The notes below the pieces were generated by a model, which had not been told where the DNA came from, searched no databases, and saw only the letters and a list, made by a program, of their open reading frames with translations. Positions 8,186 through 13,399 of a stretch of 13,399 nt of DNA are shown here, one piece after another (within the stretch, counting starts at the first letter, position 1; each line of letters begins with the position of its first letter). The position numbers were made by a program, and so were the translations under genes. The stretch lies in contig DGOU01000104.1 in the NCBI GenBank assembly GCA_002390165.1, positions 18,606 through 32,004 of the forward strand, given 5' to 3'. Source of the stretch: Lutibacter sp. UBA4458. GTDB taxonomy: Bacteria; Bacteroidota; Bacteroidia; Flavobacteriales; Flavobacteriaceae.

Positions 8186-9361
8186 TTATAAACGTTCTAT
8201 TACCATTGCACCTGCGCCACCTCCACCATTGCAAATAGCTGCAGCACCATATTTTGCATTGTTTTGTTTTAAGATAGAGGATAAAGTTATTACAATTCTA
8301 GCGCCAGACATTCCTAAAGGATGACCAAGTGAAACAGCGCCACCATTTACATTAACTTTATCAGGATTAATTTTTAATATTTTAGTATTTACAAGTCCAA
8401 CAACTGCAAAAGCTTCATTAAATTCAAAATAATCTACATCATCAATAGATATATTTGCTTTAGCTAAAGCTTTAGGAAGTGCTTTTGAAGGAGCTGTAGT
8501 AAACCATTCTGGTTCATGAGCGGCATCTGCATAACCAATAATTTTAGCTATCGGTTTTAAATTCATTTCCTCAGCTTTTTCTTTACTCATTAATACTAAT
8601 GCAGCCGCACCATCATTTAAAGTAGAAGCATTGGCAGCGGTAACTGAGCCTTCTTTGTTAAATACAGGTCGTAAATTTGGGATTTTATCAAAATTCACAT
8701 TTTTAAATTCTTCGTCTTCTGAAAAAATTATTGGATCTCCTTTTCTTTGAGGAATTTCAACAGGTACAATTTCATCATTAAACTTTCCTTTTTGCCATGC
8801 ATCAGCAGATTTTTTATACGATGCTATAGAAAAATTATCTTGGTCTTCTCTAGTAAAATTATATTCAGTAGCGCATAAATCACCACAAGTTCCCATATGT
8901 TTTTGGTCGTAAACATTAACAAGTCCATCCACTAACATACCATCAACAGCCTTTATATCTCCCAATTTTACACCTTTTCTACCATGTAAATAATGTGGAA
9001 TACTACTCATATTTTCCATTCCACCAGCAACTACTATTTCGGCATCCCCTGTTTTTATTGCTTGTGTAGCAACCATAATAGCTTTCATGCCAGAAGCACA
9101 AACTTTATTAATTTGAGTGCAAGGAACGGTATTTGGTATTCCAGCAAAAAGAGCCGCTTGCCTAGCAGGAGCTTGACCTAATCCGGCAGAAACCACATTT
9201 CCCATAAATACTTCATCTACTACATTAGGGTTTAAATTTATTTTATTTAAAGCACCTTTAATTGCAATTGCTCCTAATTTTGGAGCAGGAATGCTAGCTA
9301 AACTACCTAGAAAACTTCCAATTGGTGTTCTGGCAACAGATACTATTACAACTTCTTTCAT
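8186..9361 (-). CDS. Thiolase: acetyl-CoA C-acetyltransferase (acyltransferase) family
   Basis: The 391-residue product has the standard length of thiolase II enzymes and all active-site motifs. The nucleophile is Cys88 in NKVCASG, followed by NEAF at 315-318, His347 in GHPLG and Cys377 in CNGGGG near the C-terminus. It condenses two acetyl-CoA to acetoacetyl-CoA or runs the reverse cleavage. No neighbouring 3-hydroxyacyl-CoA dehydrogenase, CoA transferase or PHB synthase gene is present, so the direction and pathway (fatty-acid or ketogenic amino-acid breakdown versus synthesis) cannot be fixed; the closely related 3-ketoacyl-CoA thiolase activity is possible. The ATG at 9361 gives the family's usual MKEVVIVSVARTPIG beginning. 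It is the first gene of a two-gene minus-strand unit with the NlpC/P60 gene. Confidence 0.93.
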   Translation of the reverse strand: MKEVVIVSVARTPIGSFLGSLASIPAPKLGAIAIKGALNKINLNPNVVDEVFMGNVVSAGLGQAPARQAALFAGIPNTVPCTQINKVCASGMKAIMVATQAIKTGDAEIVVAGGMENMSSIPHYLHGRKGVKLGDIKAVDGMLVDGLVNVYDQKHMGTCGDLCATEYNFTREDQDNFSIASYKKSADAWQKGKFNDEIVPVEIPQRKGDPIIFSEDEEFKNVNFDKIPNLRPVFNKEGSVTAANASTLNDGAAALVLMSKEKAEEMNLKPIAKIIGYADAAHEPEWFTTAPSKALPKALAKANISIDDVDYFEFNEAFAVVGLVNTKILKINPDKVNVNGGAVSLGHPLGMSGARIVITLSSILKQNNAKYGAAAICNGGGGAGAMVIERL

Positions 9362-9399
9362 TTTAGTTTTAGATTAAATTTTCTAATTGCGAATTTAAT

Positions 9400-9430
9400 C
9401 AAAATTGAGCAATCTTTTAAATTTTTGAAA
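9400..9430 (-). promoter_or_regulatory. Candidate promoter for the thiolase-NlpC/P60 unit
   Basis: Read on the minus strand, TTTC (complement of 9427-9430) is followed after 19 bp by CAATTTTG (complement of 9400-9407). Each has one mismatch to the Bacteroidota -33 TTTG and -7 TAnnTTTG elements, and the spacing is right. It would give a leader of about 30 nt before the thiolase ATG. The match is imperfect and the region A/T-rich. Confidence 0.3.
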
Positions 9431-9511
9431 GCTCTATTCTTATGTGTAATAAAGATTACAGAAAAAATTCTAATATTTCTTAATTTGGAGGGATACTTAA
9501 ATAAAAAAAAT

Positions 9512-10912
9512 ATGCCTTTAAATAATTCTTATAAAAATCATTACGTAGCCATTATTGGAGGATCTATTTCAGGTTCTGAAGCTTCAAATATTTTGGCTAA
9601 AAATGGTATTAAAATAGTGGTTTTTGATATGAATAAGTTACCGTATGGAAAAATTGAAGATGGGTTACCTAATTGGCATATTAATTTAAGAAATAGGCAA
9701 ATTAAAGAAATTGATAAAAAATTAGATCAAGAAAATGTTCGTTTTATTCCAAGTACTAAAATAGGTAGTAATATTAAATTTTTAGATTTAATAAATAATT
9801 GGGGTTTTTCGGCTGTTATTTTGGCAAATGGAGCTTGGAAAGATAGAAAATTTCCAGTGGAGGGAATTGAAAAATTTAAGGATAAAGAACTTATTTACCA
9901 AAATGCTTTTATTAATTGGTTTAATCATAAACACGAATGTAAATTTAACGGAAAAAACTATTTTATTAAAAACAATGCTGTTGTAGTTGGTGGTGGATTA
10001 GCATCTTTAGATGTTATAAAAATTGTGATGATTGAATTGGTAAAAAAACAATTATTTCTAAAAAAAGGAATTGAAATAGATTTGTTTACTTTAGAAAAAG
10101 AAGGAGTTCATAAAATTTTAGATAGATTTAAATTTACTTTAGAAGATTTAGACATAAAAAAAGCTAGGTTAGTTTATAGAAGAACGGCTAAAGAAATGCC
10201 TTTAAAAGCGCCTAAAGATGATTCTGAAGAAAGTATATTAAAAGCTCAAGAAGTTTCTCGAAAATTATTAGTAAAGTATCAAGAAAAATATTTATTTGAT
10301 TTTATTCCGCAAAGTGTTCCTCTTAGTTTTACAGAGAATAAAGGAAAACTTACGGGAATAATTTTTCAAAAAGTAACTGCTTTAAATGGAAAAATTACGT
10401 CTATTAAAAACAGCACTTTTGAGCTTAAAACTGAAATGTTAATATCTTCAATTGGTAGTGTTCCAGAAAAAATGGAAGGATTGCCATATAAAAATGGTAC
10501 ATTAAAAATGAGGAATAATACAGATTATCACGTAGATGGTTTTGAAAATGTTTTTGCAATAGGAAATGCAGTTACAGGCAAAGGAAATATTCAAGAATCT
10601 AAAAGGCATGGAAAGGAAATGACATCCTTAATTTTAAATAAGAATTTAACCAAAGATGCTTTAGAAAAATGGGTAGTATATCATAATAGTGAAATTAAAA
10701 GTAAGGTAAAAAAACATCTAAACGGCATGTTAAAAGAAATTTCAAGTAAAGAAATTCAACCTGAAAACATTATTGAAGGAATTTTAAATAAAACAGCCGA
10801 AATTCAAAAGAAACTTGGTTATGCTACCTATAAAGATTGGACCATAAAAAATATTCCAAATAGGCTAGAAGATGAACTTCCAAAAAATAAAACTAACATA
10901 AAATGTTTATAA
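9512..10912 (+). CDS. FAD-dependent NAD(P)H oxidoreductase, two-dinucleotide-fold type, substrate unknown
   Basis: I choose the ATG at 9512 (466 residues), placing the FAD fold at the N-terminus as usual. The upstream frame to 9425 starts at TTG and adds a non-homologous hydrophobic stretch. Motifs in order: YVAIIGGSISGSEA (11-24), an FAD-binding Rossmann start in GxSxxG form with Ser for the second Gly; an ATG-like hinge VILANGAW (about 102-109); a second dinucleotide site VVVGGGLASLDV (157-168) for NAD(P)H; SSIGSVPE (312-319); and GNAVTGKGNIQ (351-361), which holds the second FAD-contacting Gly-Asx region. The layout resembles ferredoxin/adrenodoxin-NADP reductases and the small subunit of glutamate synthase. 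There is no redox CxxC and no iron-sulfur cysteine cluster. A Lys-rich helical C-terminus follows. The electron acceptor cannot be named. The gene is divergent from the thiolase and stops 39 bp before pgpH. Confidence 0.75.
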   Translation: MPLNNSYKNHYVAIIGGSISGSEASNILAKNGIKIVVFDMNKLPYGKIEDGLPNWHINLRNRQIKEIDKKLDQENVRFIPSTKIGSNIKFLDLINNWGFSAVILANGAWKDRKFPVEGIEKFKDKELIYQNAFINWFNHKHECKFNGKNYFIKNNAVVVGGGLASLDVIKIVMIELVKKQLFLKKGIEIDLFTLEKEGVHKILDRFKFTLEDLDIKKARLVYRRTAKEMPLKAPKDDSEESILKAQEVSRKLLVKYQEKYLFDFIPQSVPLSFTENKGKLTGIIFQKVTALNGKITSIKNSTFELKTEMLISSIGSVPEKMEGLPYKNGTLKMRNNTDYHVDGFENVFAIGNAVTGKGNIQESKRHGKEMTSLILNKNLTKDALEKWVVYHNSEIKSKVKKHLNGMLKEISSKEIQPENIIEGILNKTAEIQKKLGYATYKDWTIKNIPNRLEDELPKNKTNIKCL

Positions 10913-10932
10913 TATAATTATTAGTATTTTTG
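10904..10932 (+). promoter_or_regulatory. Candidate promoter for the PgpH-type gene
   Basis: TATTTTTG at 10925-10932 is an exact match to the Bacteroidota -7 element TAnnTTTG. TGTTTA at 10904-10909 is a rough -33 element at suitable spacing. The -33 would lie inside the last codons of the oxidoreductase gene, and the leader to the GTG start would be only about 10-15 nt. pgpH could thus be transcribed on its own as well as by read-through. Confidence 0.45.
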
Positions 10933-10951
10933 AAACGATAAAAAATACTTC

Positions 10952-13006
10952 GTGAAAAAACTTATAAACAAATTTTTGGTCAATCATTCCTTAATTTATA
11001 AACTCTTTTTATACATTCTAACTGTGTTTTTAGTGGTTTACCTGTTTCCTAAAGGTGGGCAATTTAAATATGAATTTCAAAAAGGAAAACCTTGGCAATA
11101 TGAAAACTATTATGCGCCTTTTAATTTTTCTATTCAAAAATCTAAAGATGAAATAGAAAAAGACCAACAACAAGTTAAAACTACATCAAAACAATTTTAC
11201 AATTATAAAGTACAAACTATTGATGAAGTTAGAAGTAATGTAAATCAAAAAGTTGGTGAATTATTACTGAATTCTAATTTGTTTGAAAGTCAAAAGAAAA
11301 AGCTTATTAAAAACGTTAATGAAATTTTAAGTTCTATATATGAATATGGCTATATAAATGAAGCAGATAGATTACAATTAAACAGGCAGGTAGTAACCAT
11401 AAAAAAAGGCAATAAAATACAAGATATTGAAACCAATAAACTATATTATCTATCTAAAATAAATGATTTAATTAGCGTTAAAATAGGAGTAGAGCCTTTA
11501 ACTCAAACCGAAAGTACCGTACAAACCATATTATTTGATGAGTTAAAACCAAACGTTTATTATAATAAAGAACTTACCAGCAAAAATTTAGAGGAAAACC
11601 TAAGTAAAGTTTCTTACACAAAAGGATTGGTCGCTGTAAATCAGAGAATTATATTAAAAGGAGATATTGTTGAAGGACAGAAATTAGCCATATTAAACTC
11701 TCTAAAACAAGAGTTTGAATCACAAGTTTGGAGTAAGTCTAACTATAATTGGATAGTTTTTGGATATACTATTTTAGTGGCATTAGCCTTTTTAATGTTA
11801 ATGCTTTTTATAAGAAAATATCGTTTAGAAATTTTTGAGAACAATACAAAAGTTACTTTTATATTTTTTAATATTATTTTAATTGTTTTGCTTATTACGT
11901 TAGTTGTAAAGTACGATGCAAAATATGTATATATTGTTCCAATTGTAATTCTTCCATTAGTATTAAAAGCTTTTTTTGACGCAAGGTTAGGGTTATTTTC
12001 TTATGTATTAACTGTTCTTTTATTAGGTTTTATTGTGCCTAACAGTTTTGAATTTATTTTTCTTCAAATAATAGCTGGTATTGTAACTATTTTAACCATT
12101 TCAGAACTTTATAAACGTGCAAATTTATTTATATCTGTAATTCAGATAACCACTGTTTACTACGTTGCCTATATGGCCTTTTCTATTATCCAAGAAGGAA
12201 ATGCCAAAGCATTAATTTGGGATAAGTTTATTTACTTTGCTTTAAATGGAGGAGCTACCTTATTTGTATTACCGTTAATTTATATTTTTGAAAAAATTTT
12301 CGGCTTAGTTTCTGATGAATCTTTAAAAGAATTATCTAACACCAATAACAAACTTTTGCGTGAATTGGCTGAAAAAGCACCAGGCACATTCCAACATTCT
12401 TTACAGGTTGCGAATTTAGCAGAAGCCTCTGCAAACGAAGTCCAAGCAAATTCTATGTTAGTTAGAACCGGAGCTTTATATCATGACATCGGTAAAATGC
12501 TTAATCCAATGTATTTTACAGAAAACCAATCTACCAATGTAAATCCACATGATGAATTAACGCCAAAAGATAGTGCTCAAATTATTAGAAATCATGTAAT
12601 AAAAGGAGTAGAATTGGCTAAAAAAAATCATTTACCAGATAGAATTATTGATTTTATTAGAACTCACCATGGTACTACGTTAGTATATTATTTTTATAAG
12701 ATGGAAGAAAAGTTAACTGGAGGAGAAGTAGATGCATCTTATTTTCAATATCCTGGTCCAATTCCTTTTTCTAAAGAAACTGCTATATTAATGATTTGTG
12801 ATTCTGTTGAAGCCGCCTCAAGAAGTTTAAAAGAACCAACGGCTCAAGTACTGGATGATTTGGTGGAAAAGATTGTAACTAAGCAACTTGAAGGCGGACA
12901 ATTTATGAATGCTGATATTACTTTTAAGGAATTACTAACTATAAAAAAAGTATTAAAAAAGAAATTAAAAAATATTTATCATTTAAGAATTGAATACCCA
13001 GAATAA
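10952..13006 (+). CDS. pgpH: 7TM-HD cyclic-di-AMP phosphodiesterase (PgpH family)
   Basis: The 684-residue product matches the PgpH layout. One N-terminal membrane helix (about 14-33) is followed by an extracytoplasmic 7TMR-HDED domain (about 35-262). A block of about seven membrane helices (about 266-450) leads through a linker to a cytoplasmic HD domain (about 470-684). The metal-binding residues are visible: His482 (FQHSLQVANLAE), the HDIG motif at 511-514, His548 and the His572-His573 pair in THHGTT. Characterised PgpH enzymes hydrolyse c-di-AMP to pApA and so affect osmotic balance, potassium transport and cell-wall strength; no diadenylate cyclase gene is present here. The GTG start at 10952 is chosen because it gives a short basic N-terminus directly before the first membrane helix and lies just after a consensus -7 box. 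No clear terminator follows the gene. Confidence 0.9.
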   Translation: MKKLINKFLVNHSLIYKLFLYILTVFLVVYLFPKGGQFKYEFQKGKPWQYENYYAPFNFSIQKSKDEIEKDQQQVKTTSKQFYNYKVQTIDEVRSNVNQKVGELLLNSNLFESQKKKLIKNVNEILSSIYEYGYINEADRLQLNRQVVTIKKGNKIQDIETNKLYYLSKINDLISVKIGVEPLTQTESTVQTILFDELKPNVYYNKELTSKNLEENLSKVSYTKGLVAVNQRIILKGDIVEGQKLAILNSLKQEFESQVWSKSNYNWIVFGYTILVALAFLMLMLFIRKYRLEIFENNTKVTFIFFNIILIVLLITLVVKYDAKYVYIVPIVILPLVLKAFFDARLGLFSYVLTVLLLGFIVPNSFEFIFLQIIAGIVTILTISELYKRANLFISVIQITTVYYVAYMAFSIIQEGNAKALIWDKFIYFALNGGATLFVLPLIYIFEKIFGLVSDESLKELSNTNNKLLRELAEKAPGTFQHSLQVANLAEASANEVQANSMLVRTGALYHDIGKMLNPMYFTENQSTNVNPHDELTPKDSAQIIRNHVIKGVELAKKNHLPDRIIDFIRTHHGTTLVYYFYKMEEKLTGGEVDASYFQYPGPIPFSKETAILMICDSVEAASRSLKEPTAQVLDDLVEKIVTKQLEGGQFMNADITFKELLTIKKVLKKKLKNIYHLRIEYPE

Positions 13007-13042
13007 TAATTCGAAATATTCTACAAAAAAAATTAAAAAATC

Positions 13043-13073
13043 TTGTTTAAGTGTAATTGTAGTGCTACATTTG
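13043..13073 (+). promoter_or_regulatory. Promoter of the tRNA-Ser-Pro-Arg cluster
   Basis: TTG at 13043-13045 is followed after 20 bp by TACATTTG at 13066-13073, an exact match to the Bacteroidota -7 TAnnTTTG with acceptable spacing. The next bases, CACTCGC (13074-13080), are unusually G/C-rich for this genome, as expected of a discriminator in a strongly expressed, growth-controlled stable-RNA promoter. The leader before tRNA-Ser would be about 25 nt. Confidence 0.7.
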
Positions 13074-13076
13074 CAC
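13051..13076. repeat. Imperfect 26-bp palindrome over the tRNA promoter
   Basis: The arms GTGTAATTGTAG (13051-13062) and CTACATTTGCAC (13065-13076) are complementary at 10 of 12 positions around a TG centre. The right arm includes the whole -7 box. It may be a chance consequence of the promoter sequence or a binding site; nothing else supports a function. Confidence 0.4.
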
Positions 13077-13106
13077 TCGCAAAAATAGGTTCATGAGCAT
13101 ATTTTA

Positions 13107-13190
13107 GGAGAGGTGCCAGAGTGGTAATGGAGCAGATTGCTAATCTGTCAACGGGTAACCGTTGCCAGGGTTCGAATCCCTGTCTCTCCG
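13107..13190 (+). tRNA. tRNA-Ser (anticodon GCT)
   Basis: The cloverleaf can be folded by eye. The acceptor GGAGAGG pairs with TCTCTCC (last pair G-T). The anticodon stem GCAGA/TCTGT holds the 7-nt loop TTGCTAA with anticodon GCT, reading AGC and AGT. The variable arm is long, as expected for serine: CAACGG, loop GTAA, CCGTTG. The T arm is CAGGG-TTCGAAT-CCCTG. Discriminator base is G; the 3' CCA is not encoded. First gene of the cluster. Confidence 0.96.
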
Positions 13191-13210
13191 CAAATTATTA
13201 GATAACTTAT

Positions 13211-13285
13211 CGGGGTGTAGCGTAGCCCGGTTATCGCGCCACGTTTGGGACGTGGAGGCCGCAGGTTCGAATCCTGCCACCCCGA
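13211..13285 (+). tRNA. tRNA-Pro (anticodon TGG)
   Basis: The acceptor CGGGGTG pairs with CACCCCG, with discriminator A. The anticodon stem CCACG/CGTGG encloses TTTGGGA with anticodon TGG, which reads proline CCN codons, chiefly CCA and CCG. The T arm is GCAGG-TTCGAAT-CCTGC. The 3' CCA is not encoded. It lies 20 bp after tRNA-Ser, consistent with one transcript. Confidence 0.96.
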
Positions 13286-13331
13286 CAAAGGATAAACGAT
13301 ATATTGAGTTAATCCTATTTTATTTATTAAT

Positions 13332-13399
<68 letters not shown>

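Noticed and set aside
8993..9181. 62-residue plus-strand open frame inside the thiolase gene
   Set aside because: It is antisense to the segment around the catalytic Cys88; its composition (many His, Ser, Tyr) is that of a shadow frame.
9425..9511. N-terminal extension of the oxidoreductase from a TTG
   Set aside because: Enzymes of this family begin close to the FAD Gly-rich loop; the extension has a poor start codon and no conserved motif.
13007..13042. Terminator after pgpH
   Set aside because: Only a short A/T-rich near-palindrome around TTCGAA is visible, with no G/C-rich stem and no T run, so it does not support a terminator call.

Overview
The window is very A+T-rich and carries the marks of a marine or aquatic member of the Bacteroidota, most likely Flavobacteriaceae. 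The signs are short A-rich leaders without Shine-Dalgarno sequences, promoter-like TTG...TAnnTTTG elements, an export signal ending in FGQ, and the gene content (ClpC, GyrA, a secreted TPR protein, a C40 peptidase, a thiolase, a 7TM-HD phosphodiesterase). This placement is an inference from style and protein character; no database search was possible.

Layout: (1) 1-728 is the 3' part of a family 2 glycosyltransferase with C-terminal membrane helices. It converges on clpC (765-3302, minus) across a hairpin that looks like a bidirectional terminator. (2) A 256-bp divergent intergenic region (3303-3558) separates clpC from gyrA (3559-6072, plus). A secreted TPR protein (6083-7363) follows gyrA after 10 bp. 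(3) A perfect palindrome flanked by A8 and T8 (7380-7413) ends both the gyrA-TPR unit and the opposing thiolase-NlpC/P60 unit (8186-9361 and 7412-8182, minus, 3 bp apart). (4) Divergent from the thiolase come an FAD/NAD(P)H oxidoreductase of unclear role (9512-10912) and a PgpH-type cyclic-di-AMP phosphodiesterase (10952-13006). (5) The right end is a tRNA cluster, Ser(GCT)-Pro(TGG)-Arg(TCT, cut by the window edge), behind a near-consensus promoter.

The content is mostly housekeeping: protein quality control (ClpC), DNA supercoiling (GyrA), cell-wall peptide processing (NlpC/P60), acyl-CoA metabolism (thiolase), c-di-AMP turnover (PgpH) and tRNA supply. I found no insertion sequence, CRISPR array, phage gene, toxin-antitoxin pair or defence cassette, and no convincing previously undescribed system. 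The items most worth a second look are the poorly characterised oxidoreductase, the inverted repeat between clpC and gyrA, the imperfect palindrome over the tRNA promoter, and the two compact bidirectional terminators that overlap stop codons.
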